64,000 nucleotides of DNA from Sulfuritalea sp. (GTDB lineage: Bacteria > Pseudomonadota > Gammaproteobacteria > Burkholderiales > Rhodocyclaceae): contig JADJQA010000003.1 in NCBI GenBank assembly GCA_016712985.1, forward strand, positions 17,834 through 81,833, given 5' to 3'. The first letter of the stretch is position 1. Each line of letters starts with the position of its first letter. Positions 42,467-51,742 of the stretch are shown here, piece after piece. The notes under the pieces were generated by a model. The model had not been told where the DNA came from and did no database searches. It saw only the letters and a list, made by a program, of their open reading frames with translations. The position numbers and the translations under genes were made by a program.

Positions 42467-42826
42467 GTGCTGATTTCAAATGCTTACGCGCAGGCGGCTG
42501 GCGCCGCCTCCGATCCCATGGGCGGCCTGATGGGCATGCTGCCGATTCTTCTGATGTTTGTCGTGCTGTGGTTTGTGATGATTCGGCCGCAGATGAAGAA
42601 GGCCAAGGAGCAGCAGAAAATGGTCAGCGAACTGGCCAAGGGCGATGAAGTGGTCACCCAGGGCGGGATCGCCGGCCGCATCGCCAAAGTGGGCGAAAAC
42701 TACCTGAGCCTGGAAGTCGCCGAAGGCAATGCCCAAGGGCACGCTGAAGAATCTTTAAAGGGGCAGGAACCAGGGCAAGCCCTCCGTCCCTTTCTCCCTT
42801 CCCCTTTCCCTTTGTCGATCGAATGA
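42467..42826 (+). CDS. yajC: YajC preprotein translocase subunit, internal deletion
   Basis: Small inner membrane partner of SecDF. A GTG start with GGAG upstream leads into a normal N-terminus (AYAQAAGAASDP), a single span and the KAKEQQKMVSELAKGDEVVT and GGIAGRIAKVGENYLSLE blocks. After VAEG the usual 15 or so residues (a VQ...AV strand) are absent, and the family C-terminus MPKGTLKNL appears in another frame (42731-42757). The open frame instead runs on to 42826, overlapping secD. A small out-of-frame deletion, real or from assembly, is the simplest reading. Confidence 0.85.
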   Translation: MLISNAYAQAAGAASDPMGGLMGMLPILLMFVVLWFVMIRPQMKKAKEQQKMVSELAKGDEVVTQGGIAGRIAKVGENYLSLEVAEGNAQGHAEESLKGQEPGQALRPFLPSPFPLSIE

Positions 42827-44700
42827 ATCGCTATCCCCTCTGGAAAAACGCCACGGTGCTGATCGCCGTGGTGCTCGGACTGCTCTATACACTGCCCAAC
42901 TTTTTTGGCGAAGCGCCTGCCGTTCAGGTGGCCAGCGTCAAGTCGACGCACAAGATCGACGCCAAACTGATGGCCCAGGTGGCAGAAGCGCTGAAGACCG
43001 CATCGATTGTCCCGCAAGGCATCGTGCTCGACCTTAACAGCATCCGCGTGCGTCTGGCCGACACCGATACCCAGCTAAAGGCCAGGGACGTCATCGAGAA
43101 GGCGCTCAATCCGGTTGCCGCGGACGCGACCTACAGCGTGGCGCTGAACCTCGTGTCGGATTCTCCGAACTGGCTGACCGCGATCCACGCCTTGCCAATG
43201 TATCTCGGGCTGGATCTGCGCGGTGGTGTGCATTTCCTGCTACGGGTGGACATGCAGGGCGCGCTGACCAAGCGTCTCGATTCGATCAGCGCCGATTTGC
43301 GCGGGCTGTTGCGTGACAAGAACATCCGGCATGGCGGCATCAGCCGCGAAGGTCAGAGTCTGGCGATTCGCTTCCGCGACGCGGGAATCCGCGACAATGC
43401 GCGCGGCCTGCTGGCGGACAACCAGCCCGACCTCCTGCTGGTTGATGCCCAGGAGGGGCCGGATCTCAAGCTGGTGGCGACTCTCAAGCCTGCGGCGCAG
43501 AAGCGCATTCAGGAGTTTGCGGTCAAGCAGAACATCACCACCTTGCACAATCGCATCAACGAACTCGGCGTCGCCGAGCCGGTCATTCAGCAGCAGGGAA
43601 CGGACCGGATCGTGGTGCAGTTGCCGGGGGTGCAGGACACCGCCAAGGCCAAAGACATTCTCGGCCGCACCGCAACACTGGAAGTGCGCATGGTCGATGA
43701 TGATGCCAGTGCCAGTCCCGGCATCATGGAGCAGGCGGCGGCCGGTCAGCCGCCGGCCGGCACGGAATACTATGTCGAGCGCGGCGGCCGCGGCCTGCTC
43801 GTCAAGAAGCAGGTGGTCCTGACCGGCGAGCGCCTGACCGATGCCCAGCCTGGCTTCGACAACCAGACCCATGAAGCGGCGGTGCATTTGTCGCTTGATT
43901 CGGCCGGCGCAAGGATCTTCAAGGACGTGACGCGCGACAACGTGGGTAAGCGTATGGCCATCTTGCTGATCGAAAAGGGCAAGGGCGAGGTGGTTACGGC
44001 TCCGGTAATCCGTTCCGAGATCGGTGGTGGCCGAGTGCAGATTTCCGGGCGCATGACGACGATGGAAGCCAACGATGTCGCCCTTCTGCTACGGGCTGGC
44101 TCACTTGCGGCGCCGATGGAAATCATCGAGGAGCGGACCATCGGGCCCAGTCTCGGCGCCGACAACATCGCCAAGGGTTTCAACTCGACGCTGTGGGGTT
44201 TTTCGGCGATTTCGGTGTTCATGATCGCCTACTACCTGTTGTTCGGCGCGGTTTCGGTGATTGCGCTTTCGGCCAACCTGCTGTTTCTGGTCGCCCTGCT
44301 GTCCTTGTTGCAGGCGACGCTGACGCTGCCGGGCATCGCGGCCATAGCCCTGACGCTGGGCATGGCCATTGATGCCAACGTGCTGATCAACGAGCGCGTG
44401 CGCGACGAACTGCGCAACGGCAGCACGCCGCAGGCGGCCATCACGGCCGGCTATGAGCGGGCCTGGGCGACCATTCTCGATTCCAACGTGACCACTCTGA
44501 TTGCCGGTATCGCGCTGCTGATCTTTGGTTCCGGTCCGGTCCGTGGTTTCGCCGTGGTGCATTGCCTCGGCATCATGACTTCGATCTTCAGCTCCGTGGT
44601 GGTTTCGCGGGCACTGGTGAATCTCATCTACGGTCGTCGGCGCAAGCTGCTGGCCCTAAGCATCGGCCAGGTCTGGAAGCCCGGCCTCGGCACCAAGTAG
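42823..44700 (+). CDS. secD: Protein translocase subunit SecD
   Basis: A 625-residue RND-type membrane protein that with SecF pulls exported proteins out of SecYEG using the proton gradient. The first span is followed by LGLDLRGGVHFLLRVDM, a large periplasmic P1 domain and five C-terminal spans with GMAIDANVLINERVRDELR, which holds the conserved Asp. ATG at 42823. It is co-transcribed with yajC and secF. Confidence 0.97.
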   Translation: MNRYPLWKNATVLIAVVLGLLYTLPNFFGEAPAVQVASVKSTHKIDAKLMAQVAEALKTASIVPQGIVLDLNSIRVRLADTDTQLKARDVIEKALNPVAADATYSVALNLVSDSPNWLTAIHALPMYLGLDLRGGVHFLLRVDMQGALTKRLDSISADLRGLLRDKNIRHGGISREGQSLAIRFRDAGIRDNARGLLADNQPDLLLVDAQEGPDLKLVATLKPAAQKRIQEFAVKQNITTLHNRINELGVAEPVIQQQGTDRIVVQLPGVQDTAKAKDILGRTATLEVRMVDDDASASPGIMEQAAAGQPPAGTEYYVERGGRGLLVKKQVVLTGERLTDAQPGFDNQTHEAAVHLSLDSAGARIFKDVTRDNVGKRMAILLIEKGKGEVVTAPVIRSEIGGGRVQISGRMTTMEANDVALLLRAGSLAAPMEIIEERTIGPSLGADNIAKGFNSTLWGFSAISVFMIAYYLLFGAVSVIALSANLLFLVALLSLLQATLTLPGIAAIALTLGMAIDANVLINERVRDELRNGSTPQAAITAGYERAWATILDSNVTTLIAGIALLIFGSGPVRGFAVVHCLGIMTSIFSSVVVSRALVNLIYGRRRKLLALSIGQVWKPGLGTK

Positions 44701-44709
44701 GGGAAAGCC

Positions 44710-45672
44710 ATGGAATTCTTCCGCATCAGAAAAGACATTCCCTTCATGCGCCACGCGCTGGTGTTCAACGTGATTTCCCTGATGACCTTTCTGCTGGCCG
44801 TGTTCTTCCTGGCCTACAAGGGACTGCACTTCTCCATCGAGTTCACCGGTGGCACCCTGCTCGAAGTGAGCTATGCCCAGGCTCCCGACCTGGACAAGTT
44901 GCGCAAGCAGATGGAGGTGGACGGATTTACCGATACGCAGGTGCAGAATTTCGGTTCCTCAAGCGACGTTTTGATCCGCGTGCCCTTGTCAAAGGATGCA
45001 GAGACTTCAAAAGTGGGCGAGCGCGTCATGGCCTCGCTGGCAAAAGTAGACGCTGGCGGTGCCGTGGCGGACCCAGGAATGGTAGCTGTTCCCACCCTCA
45101 AGCGCGTCGAGTTCGTCGGTCCGCAGGTGGGCAAGGAACTGGCGGCCGACGGGGCCCTGGCGCTGCTACTGGTGGTCTGCGGCATCGTGCTCTACCTGGC
45201 GATGCGTTTCGAGTGGCGCTTCGCCATTTCCGCCATTATCGCCAACCTGCATGACGTGATAATCATCCTGGGTTTCTTCGCGCTGTTCCAGTGGGAATTT
45301 TCCCTGCCGGTACTGGCGGCCGTATTGGCGGTGCTGGGCTATTCGGTCAACGAGTCGGTGGTGGTGTTCGATCGCGTGCGCGAAACCTTCAAGAAGAAGC
45401 GCGGCATGACGACGCCGCAGGTGCTCGATCACGCCATCACCAGCACGATCTCGCGCACCATCATCACCCACGGTTCAACCCAGATGATGGTGACCTCGAT
45501 GCTGGTCTTTGGCGGGCCCGCGCTCCACTACTTTGCCTTGGCCCTGACCATCGGCATTCTTTTCGGGATTTACTCATCCGTCCTGGTGGCCAGTCCGCTG
45601 GTGATGTGGATGGGGGTTTCCCGTGAGCAGTTCATCCAGACCAAGGTCGAGAAACAGGAAGCCGTGGTGTAG
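44710..45672 (+). CDS. secF: Protein translocase subunit SecF
   Basis: A 320-residue partner of SecD: IEFTGGTLLEVSYAQAPDL after the first span, then the C-terminal spans with GYSVNESVVVFDRVRE. It starts 9 bp after secD with a GGGGAAAG site. Length is usual. The operon seems to end here, as the next gene is convergent. Confidence 0.97.
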   Translation: MEFFRIRKDIPFMRHALVFNVISLMTFLLAVFFLAYKGLHFSIEFTGGTLLEVSYAQAPDLDKLRKQMEVDGFTDTQVQNFGSSSDVLIRVPLSKDAETSKVGERVMASLAKVDAGGAVADPGMVAVPTLKRVEFVGPQVGKELAADGALALLLVVCGIVLYLAMRFEWRFAISAIIANLHDVIIILGFFALFQWEFSLPVLAAVLAVLGYSVNESVVVFDRVRETFKKKRGMTTPQVLDHAITSTISRTIITHGSTQMMVTSMLVFGGPALHYFALALTIGILFGIYSSVLVASPLVMWMGVSREQFIQTKVEKQEAVV

Positions 45673-45709
45673 CAGAACGGCGGTGTTTGTTACTGCCGCG
45701 CGAACCGGG

Positions 45710-46051
45710 TCAAGCGCCGGTCTGGTCGATTTCTGTGGCGAAAACGTGCTTGACCCTGAGCATGCCGTGCGCTTCGCGCGCCATGCTGAGCAGACGGTCG
45801 ATGTTGGGATGTTTGCCTGGATGCCCGCGGGCATCATCGGTATGCTCGGCATACAGCTCGAGTCCTTTCCTGGCGGCCTCCGCGGTGATGGCGCCGTAGA
45901 TTTGTCCGAGATGGTTATATACCGACAGTGAGCCGGCTTGCCCCGGTTTGTTCTTTATCGTTGCGGCGATGGCGCCATCGGCATCAAGCAGATGGATTGC
46001 CGCGAGGTGAGAGATGCGAGGAAGCTGCTTGAGGTTTTCGGCGAAAGCCAT
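45710..46051 (-). CDS. DUF2322 family protein
   Basis: A 113-residue protein of the DUF2322 family (FAENLKQLPRISHLAAIHLL, then SLSVYNHLGQIYG). Function unknown. It begins directly after the purB stop and is presumably on the purB transcript, a pairing I recall as common in betaproteobacteria. Confidence 0.85.
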   Translation of the reverse strand: MAFAENLKQLPRISHLAAIHLLDADGAIAATIKNKPGQAGSLSVYNHLGQIYGAITAEAARKGLELYAEHTDDARGHPGKHPNIDRLLSMAREAHGMLRVKHVFATEIDQTGA

Positions 46052-47419
46052 TCAGATTCTCCTCGCCAATTCGGCCGCCTTGCCGACGTAGGAACCAGGC
46101 GTCATGTCGAGCAGACGCTGGCGGTCAGCTTCCGGTAGCGGCAGCGTCGCGATGAACTGGCGCAGGACGTCTTTTTCGATGCCCTTGCCCCGCGTCAACT
46201 CTTTGAGTTGTTCGTAGGGGTTGGCGATGCCGAAACGGCGCATCATGGTTTGCACCGGTTCTGCCAGTACCTCCCAGGCCTCCTCAAGGTCTTCGGCGAG
46301 CCGCCGCGGATTGGCTTCGAGTTTGTTCAGTCCGCGCAGAATCGAATCGAAGCCAAGCAGGGTATAGCCGAAGGCAACGCCCATGTTGCGCAGCACGGTC
46401 GAGTCGCTCAGGTCGCGTTGCAGACGGGAGATCGGCAGCTTTTCCGCCATGTGACGGAGCACCGCGTTGGCCAGACCGAAGTTGCCTTCGGAGTTTTCAA
46501 AGTCGATCGGATTCACCTTGTGCGGCATGGTGGAGGAGCCGATTTCGCCTGCCGTCAGCTTTTGCTTGAAGTAACCCAGCGAAATGTACTGCCAGATGTC
46601 GCGGTCGGCGTCGATCAGGATGGTGTTCGCGCGCGCCATCGCGTCGAACAGTTCCGCCATCGCATCGTGCGGCTCGATCTGGATGGTATAGGGATTGAAT
46701 TCGAGCCCAAGTGACTCGATGAAGCGGCGGTTGAAGGCTTCCCAATCTACATCGGGATAGGCCGACATGTGAGCATTGTAGTTGCCCACGGCACCATTGA
46801 ATTTGGCGCTCAGCGAGACGGCGGAAATTTGATTGCGGCTGCGTATCAGACGCGCCGCGATATTGGCCATTTCCTTGCCCAGCGTGGTCGGTGTCGCGGG
46901 CTGGCCGTGGGTGCGGGCCAGCATCGGCAACTCTGCCAGTTGATGCGCCAGCTCGCGCAGACGAGCGATCAGGCGGTCCAGCTCCGGCAAAAGACTGCCG
47001 GCGACGGCATCCTTCAGCATCAATGCATGTGACACATTGTTGATGTCTTCAGAGGTACAGGCAAAATGTATGAACTCGCTGGCACGCACTACCTCGGCGT
47101 TGTCTCCCAGGCATTCCCGTAGCCAGTATTCCATGGCTTTGACGTCATGGTTGGTGCGCGCCTCGATGGCCTTGATGGCTTCAGCATCGAGCACCGAAAA
47201 ATTGGTGATGACTCGGTCGAGTTTGCCGATCGCTTCCGCGGAAAACGCCGCACACTCGGAAATGGCCGGGGCGACGGCGAGGCTCTTGAGCCATTCGATT
47301 TCGACGCGCACGCGATTGCGGATGAGTCCGTACTCGGAGAAATGCACGCGCAGGCTTCCGACTTTCGCGGCGTAGCGCCCATCGAGCGGCGAAAGTGCGG
47401 TGAGTGCAGTGAGTATCAT
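46052..47419 (-). CDS. purB: Adenylosuccinate lyase
   Basis: Cleaves SAICAR and adenylosuccinate in purine synthesis. The 455-residue protein matches the enterobacterial-type PurB in length; key stretches are TALSPLDGRYAAKV, THGQPATPTTLGKEMAN and the signature loop GSSTMPHKVNPIDFEN. The ATG at 47419 has no purine-rich ribosome site; the coding strand upstream is a long run of C with few T (see 47427-47459). Translation may depend on another feature, or the run length may be misread. Confidence 0.96.
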   Translation of the reverse strand: MILTALTALSPLDGRYAAKVGSLRVHFSEYGLIRNRVRVEIEWLKSLAVAPAISECAAFSAEAIGKLDRVITNFSVLDAEAIKAIEARTNHDVKAMEYWLRECLGDNAEVVRASEFIHFACTSEDINNVSHALMLKDAVAGSLLPELDRLIARLRELAHQLAELPMLARTHGQPATPTTLGKEMANIAARLIRSRNQISAVSLSAKFNGAVGNYNAHMSAYPDVDWEAFNRRFIESLGLEFNPYTIQIEPHDAMAELFDAMARANTILIDADRDIWQYISLGYFKQKLTAGEIGSSTMPHKVNPIDFENSEGNFGLANAVLRHMAEKLPISRLQRDLSDSTVLRNMGVAFGYTLLGFDSILRGLNKLEANPRRLAEDLEEAWEVLAEPVQTMMRRFGIANPYEQLKELTRGKGIEKDVLRQFIATLPLPEADRQRLLDMTPGSYVGKAAELARRI

Positions 47420-47426
47420 GTTTTGG

Positions 47427-47459
47427 CGGGAGGGGGAGGGGAGGGAGGGGGGGGGGAGG
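47427..47459 (+). repeat. G-rich tract upstream of purB
   Basis: The plus strand holds GGGAGGGGGAGGGGAGGGA followed by a run of ten G. It could form a G-quadruplex on the template strand of purB. It lies 8-40 bp ahead of the purB start, in the 5' leader. Confidence 0.6.
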
Positions 47460-47585
47460 TCGAAGCGCGGAAAGCGTCAGCGTGGTGAAAAGTTTAGCAC
47501 GCAGGCCTGAAGGCCAGATCACGGGGCTGTCGCTGGCGTCAGGCGGCGTGCTATAGTTTCTCTGCTAAAAATTTCCTTTTACAAC

Positions 47586-48197
47586 ATGAAACTGATCGGT
47601 TCTCTTACCAGTCCTTTTGTCCGCAAGATCCGCATTGTGCTGGCAGAAAAGAAGATCGATTACGATCTGGTTCTGGATTCCCCTTGGGTGGAGGGAAATC
47701 AGGTGGCGGCGCTCAATCCGCTGGGCAAGGTTCCCGTGCTGGTATTGGAAGACGCAAGCACCCTTTATGATTCTCGCGTGATCGCCGAGTATCTGGATTC
47801 GGTGGCGCCGAACAATCGTCTGATTCCCGCTTCCGGACGCGAGCGCATCAACGTAAAGCGTTGGGAGGCTCTGGCGGATGGCGTTCTGGATGCCGCCGTG
47901 GCCGCCTTCCTCGAAGCAAGGCGTCCGGATGGTGAGCGCAGTCCATCGTGGATCGACCGACAGCACGGCAAGATTGCGCAGGCTTTGCAGGTCATGTCCG
48001 ATGAACTGGGAGAGCAGCCGTGGTGTCACGGCAACAACCTGTCGCTGGCGGATATCGCGGTGGGATGCGCGCTGGGTTATGTTTCCTTCCGGCTTCCTGA
48101 CATTCCCTGGGGCGAGCACCACCGCAATCTCGCGCACCTTTCCGAAAAGCTCATGCAGCGTTCGACATTCGCGGAAACCGTGCCGCCACCGGGCTAG
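47586..48197 (+). CDS. Glutathione S-transferase family protein
   Basis: A 203-residue GST: thioredoxin-like N-terminal domain (KLIGSLTSPFVRKIRIVLAE, then LGKVPVLVLEDASTLYDSRV with the glutathione gamma-Glu site) and an all-helical C-terminal domain (LSLADIAVGCALGYV). The Ser of the SPF motif is the probable catalytic residue. Substrate unknown. The gene is divergent from purB. Confidence 0.9.
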   Translation: MKLIGSLTSPFVRKIRIVLAEKKIDYDLVLDSPWVEGNQVAALNPLGKVPVLVLEDASTLYDSRVIAEYLDSVAPNNRLIPASGRERINVKRWEALADGVLDAAVAAFLEARRPDGERSPSWIDRQHGKIAQALQVMSDELGEQPWCHGNNLSLADIAVGCALGYVSFRLPDIPWGEHHRNLAHLSEKLMQRSTFAETVPPPG

Positions 48198-48589
48198 TTG
48201 CCTGGCTCGGTGTCCGTAGTTGTGGCGTTGGCGGTGCCGTCGAGGCGTGCAATCAGACGCGGCAACAGGTTCTTTTCGGCTTGATGGGTGAGTTCTCCCA
48301 CCAATTGGTCGGCCAGTCCGTCGGTGACCTTGAGCACCGCCTGGGGCAACTCCTGGACAAGCCAGAGTGACAACTCCTCGCGCAGTGCGTCGAGGTGCTG
48401 TTGCATGTGTGGTGGTGCCGTGGCAAGTGCAGCTTCCTGTTCCGATACAACATCGGTGAGCGTGGGCAAATCGTCATCGGGAGGCGCGGGTTGCGTTGTC
48501 GATCCCGACGATCCTGCAACGAACACCCGACTGCGTCGGATCAGCGCGTCGGCTTTGCGCAGTACATCCTCCGTGTTGTCGTCAGCCAT
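48194..48589 (-). CDS. Hypothetical protein downstream of holC
   Basis: A 131-residue, mostly helical acidic protein (LRKADALIRRSRVFVAG, then LSLWLVQELPQAVLKVTDGL). It is 3 bp after holC and seems to be part of a pepA-holC operon. The order is conserved in related bacteria as far as I recall, but no function is known. Its end overlaps the convergent GST gene by 4 bp. Confidence 0.75.
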   Translation of the reverse strand: MADDNTEDVLRKADALIRRSRVFVAGSSGSTTQPAPPDDDLPTLTDVVSEQEAALATAPPHMQQHLDALREELSLWLVQELPQAVLKVTDGLADQLVGELTHQAEKNLLPRLIARLDGTANATTTDTEPGN

Positions 48590-48592
48590 CGC

Positions 48593-49018
48593 CTAGGTGC
48601 CTCCCGAGATATCGCGAGCTTCCAGCGGATAGCCACGCTCGCGATAAAAGCGGAAGCGTTCGCGGCCAGGCAGCCTGTCGCTGTCTTCGACACTGACAAT
48701 CTCAATCAGTTGCCGGAACCGGCTGAAGCCGGGAGGGATTTCGTCCGATAGATTCAAGAGGCAGCCGTCATGGCGCGGATCGTCCAGCCCCGGCGCCAGG
48801 ACGATCGGAGTCTCCGCGGCCAAGTTGTCGTCAGCCCGACAGTGCGGGGTAAACCCAGTCGGCGGCTTTGTCCACAGCAGGATGTCCAGTTCCCCGCTAC
48901 GCTCGCTGGCCGGTACATACACCAGCACCTGTTTGCCCTCGCCGCTGGCGCGTGCGAGCCACGCTGCAATCGCCTGCAGCCGGTCGCGAGCACCATGGAG
49001 AAAGGTTATTTGCGTCAT
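48593..49018 (-). CDS. holC: DNA polymerase III chi subunit
   Basis: A 141-residue chi subunit of the clamp loader (TQITFLHGARDRLQAIAAWL, then KQVLVYVPASERSGELDILL and IVSVEDSDRLPGRERFRFYR). It links the replisome to SSB. The ATG at 49018 overlaps the pepA stop, a typical pepA-holC arrangement. Confidence 0.92.
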   Translation of the reverse strand: MTQITFLHGARDRLQAIAAWLARASGEGKQVLVYVPASERSGELDILLWTKPPTGFTPHCRADDNLAAETPIVLAPGLDDPRHDGCLLNLSDEIPPGFSRFRQLIEIVSVEDSDRLPGRERFRFYRERGYPLEARDISGGT

Positions 49019-50538
49019 CCCCGTTTGCGCTTGCCGCCCGACTTCGGGGCATTGCGGGCGCGCTCCATCAGGAAGTGGCTGAGTAAGGGTACCGGTCGCC
49101 CGGTTGCCCCCTTCTCCTTGCCGGAGCGCCAGGCGGTGCCGGCGATGTCGAGGTGCGCCCATCGGTACTTGTCTGTGAAGCGCGCGAGGAAGCACGCGGC
49201 CGTGATGGTGCCGGCGGGGCGGCCGCCGATGTTTGCCATGTCGGCAAAGTTGCTCTTCAACTGCTCCTGATAGTCATCCCATAGCGGCAACTGCCAGGCA
49301 CGGTCATAGGCCTCATCGCCGGCATCGAGCAATTCCCTGGCCAAGCCCTCATGGTTGGCCAGCAGGCCGCTGGCAATGTGCCCCAGTGCGATTACGCAGG
49401 CGCCGGTCAGTGTGGCGATGTCAACCACGCACTCCGGGTCAAAGCGTTCAACGTAGGTAAGCGCGTCGCAAAGTATCAGTCGGCCCTCGGCATCGGTGTT
49501 GAGGATTTCAACGGTCTGGCCTGACATCGACGTAACCACGTCACCCGGTTTCGTGGCCGCCCCGCCAGGCATGTTCTCGGTCGTTGGAATCACGCCGATG
49601 ACATTGAGTGGCAGTTTCATCAGGGCCGCCGCCTTGAGTGTCCCCATCACGCTGGCAGCTCCGCACATGTCATATTTCATTTCATCCATTTCCAGCCCGG
49701 GCTTGAGCGAAATGCCGCCCGAATCGAAGGTCACGCCCTTGCCAACCAGCACCGTCGGCTTCGCCCCCGCGGGGCCCCCGACATGGCGCAGGACGATGAA
49801 TTTGGGCGGTTCGTGGGATCCCCGTGCGACCGAAAGCAGGGTGTTCATGCCGAGCTTTTCCATGTCGATACGGTCCAGAATGTCGACGCCGAGGCTGTGC
49901 GATTTCGCCAGTTGCCGTGCCTGGTCGGCGAGATAGGTCGGCGTACAGATGTTACCCGGCAGATTCCCAAGATTCTTGGCAAGTTCCGCTCCTGCTGCTA
50001 TCGCCAGACCTTCGCCCAGCGCCGCTTCAGCGGCAGCGAGCTCGTTGCGGTGGTTGACGCAGAAGGTCAGTTTTCGAAGCGGGCGGCGCACTTCGTCCTT
50101 CTTCGACTTGAGCCGATCAAACCGGTACACCGTTTCCTGTACCGCGAGCACCGCTTGGCGAATCTTCCAGCCAACATCCCGCTTCCTGACATTGAGTTCG
50201 GTCAGATACACCGTGCCGTCAAAGCCGCCGGTTTCATTGAGTTGCCGAACTGCCGTGGCCAATGCAGCGCGGTATGCCTTTTCCCGAAACTCCCTTTCCT
50301 TGCCGAGTCCCACGAGCAGGATGCGGTCCGCTTCGACACCGGGAACGCCGTGCAGCAAAAGGCAGGTGCCCGCTTTGCCGTCCATGTCGCCCCGACGCAG
50401 GATTTCGCTTAGAAACTGATGAGCCGCAGTGTCAACGACCTCTGCTGCCGCGGACAGCTTTCTCGGTTCAAAAACGCCGACCACTACGCACGCACTGCGT
50501 TGCTTTTCCGGCCTTCCGCTTTTTATGCTAAATTCCAA
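49015..50538 (-). CDS. pepA: Leucyl aminopeptidase
   Basis: Cytosolic M17 aminopeptidase, 507 residues, with an N-terminal macro-like domain and a catalytic domain. VGKGVTFDSGGISLKPG holds one metal and active-site Lys, and NTDAEGRLILCDAL is the M17 signature. Divergent from lptF with a 121-bp spacer, the common arrangement in proteobacteria. Confidence 0.97.
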   Translation of the reverse strand: MEFSIKSGRPEKQRSACVVVGVFEPRKLSAAAEVVDTAAHQFLSEILRRGDMDGKAGTCLLLHGVPGVEADRILLVGLGKEREFREKAYRAALATAVRQLNETGGFDGTVYLTELNVRKRDVGWKIRQAVLAVQETVYRFDRLKSKKDEVRRPLRKLTFCVNHRNELAAAEAALGEGLAIAAGAELAKNLGNLPGNICTPTYLADQARQLAKSHSLGVDILDRIDMEKLGMNTLLSVARGSHEPPKFIVLRHVGGPAGAKPTVLVGKGVTFDSGGISLKPGLEMDEMKYDMCGAASVMGTLKAAALMKLPLNVIGVIPTTENMPGGAATKPGDVVTSMSGQTVEILNTDAEGRLILCDALTYVERFDPECVVDIATLTGACVIALGHIASGLLANHEGLARELLDAGDEAYDRAWQLPLWDDYQEQLKSNFADMANIGGRPAGTITAACFLARFTDKYRWAHLDIAGTAWRSGKEKGATGRPVPLLSHFLMERARNAPKSGGKRKRG

Positions 50539-50659
50539 AACAGTCTCCTCATGGGGTGCGGGAACATCCGGAAATTGTTGCGTTTAGAGTGGTTTCCGTT
50601 GATGTATCGATTATTCCCCAAGTTTTCACCAAAAGTCAAAGCAGATACTCTGCTCCACG

Positions 50660-51742
50660 ATGATTTTTCAGCGCGTCGCAATCCGGGAATTCACCCACAC
50701 TGCGGCGGGGGTTTTCGTCGCGCTGTTCGCGGTTCTGATGACCACTCAGCTGATTCGTCTGCTGGGTCGGGCGGCGGGTGGAAAAATTGCATCGGAAGCC
50801 GTGATTGCGCTGCTCGGCTTTGGTGCGATCAGCTATCTGCCGGTGCTGCTGTCGCTGACTATCTTCGTCGCGGTATTGATGACCTTGTCGCGCTGGTATC
50901 GGGATTCCGAAATGGTTGTCTGGCTGGCCTCCGGCGTTCCGCTGACCGCATGGATCAAGCCTGTACTTTGGTTTGTTGGACCCCCGGTGGTCGTGATCGC
51001 GATTCTTTCGCTGCTGCTGACGCCTTGGGCAACGCAAAAAAGCGAAGCCTACCGGCAGCGCATGGATCAGCGCGACGATGTGGCGCGGGTTTCGCCCGGC
51101 ACCTTCAATGAGTCTAGTGCGGCCGACCGCGTGTTTTTTGTCGAGAGTGCGGCTGCCGAAGATGGCCAGGTGAAGAACATATTCATCAGTTCAATTCAGC
51201 AAGGTCGCCTGGGTGTGATGGCGGCGGCTCAGGGGCATGCGGAAACCATGCCCAATGGCGACCGCTTTCTCGTTCTTGATCGAGGCCGACGCTACGAAGG
51301 CATTGCTGGCACGGCAGAGTATCGGATGATGGAGTTTGATCGCTATGCTGTCCGAATTGAGACTAAGGAGGCCCGCGGGTTCGAGGAATCGCCGCGCACC
51401 AAGCCCTTGTTGGATCTCTTGCGTGATCCACGGCCCGTCAATCTGGCTGAGTTCCTCTGGCGCCTTGGGCTGCCGCTGGCTGCGCTGAATCTCGCTGTGC
51501 TGGCAATTCCGTTGTCCTTCGTCAATCCGCGGGCCGGACGCACGAACAATCTGGTTTTTGCGCTGCTTGCCTACATGGTCTACAGCAACTTGCTGAGTGT
51601 CAGCCAAGCATGGGTTGCCCAAGGTAAGTTGCGCTTCGAAATAGGTGTCTGGGCGGTACATTTGGGCATGTTCCTGCTTCTTCTGGTGCTGTTCTATCGC
51701 CGGCAGAATCCCCTTGCGTGGGGCAAAATGCGATGGCGCTGA
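50660..51742 (+). CDS. lptF: LPS export ABC transporter permease LptF
   Basis: A 360-residue permease of the LptB2FG complex that extracts LPS from the inner membrane. Three N-terminal spans, a periplasmic beta-jellyroll domain (about 130-265) and three C-terminal spans with LNLAVLAIPLSFVNPRAGR. It overlaps lptG. Confidence 0.95.
   Translation: MIFQRVAIREFTHTAAGVFVALFAVLMTTQLIRLLGRAAGGKIASEAVIALLGFGAISYLPVLLSLTIFVAVLMTLSRWYRDSEMVVWLASGVPLTAWIKPVLWFVGPPVVVIAILSLLLTPWATQKSEAYRQRMDQRDDVARVSPGTFNESSAADRVFFVESAAAEDGQVKNIFISSIQQGRLGVMAAAQGHAETMPNGDRFLVLDRGRRYEGIAGTAEYRMMEFDRYAVRIETKEARGFEESPRTKPLLDLLRDPRPVNLAEFLWRLGLPLAALNLAVLAIPLSFVNPRAGRTNNLVFALLAYMVYSNLLSVSQAWVAQGKLRFEIGVWAVHLGMFLLLLVLFYRRQNPLAWGKMRWR

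Noticed and set aside
44862..45254. Alternative frame overlapping the secD-secF junction (from 44562) as a gene
   Set aside because: It overlaps two certain Sec genes and has no conserved features.
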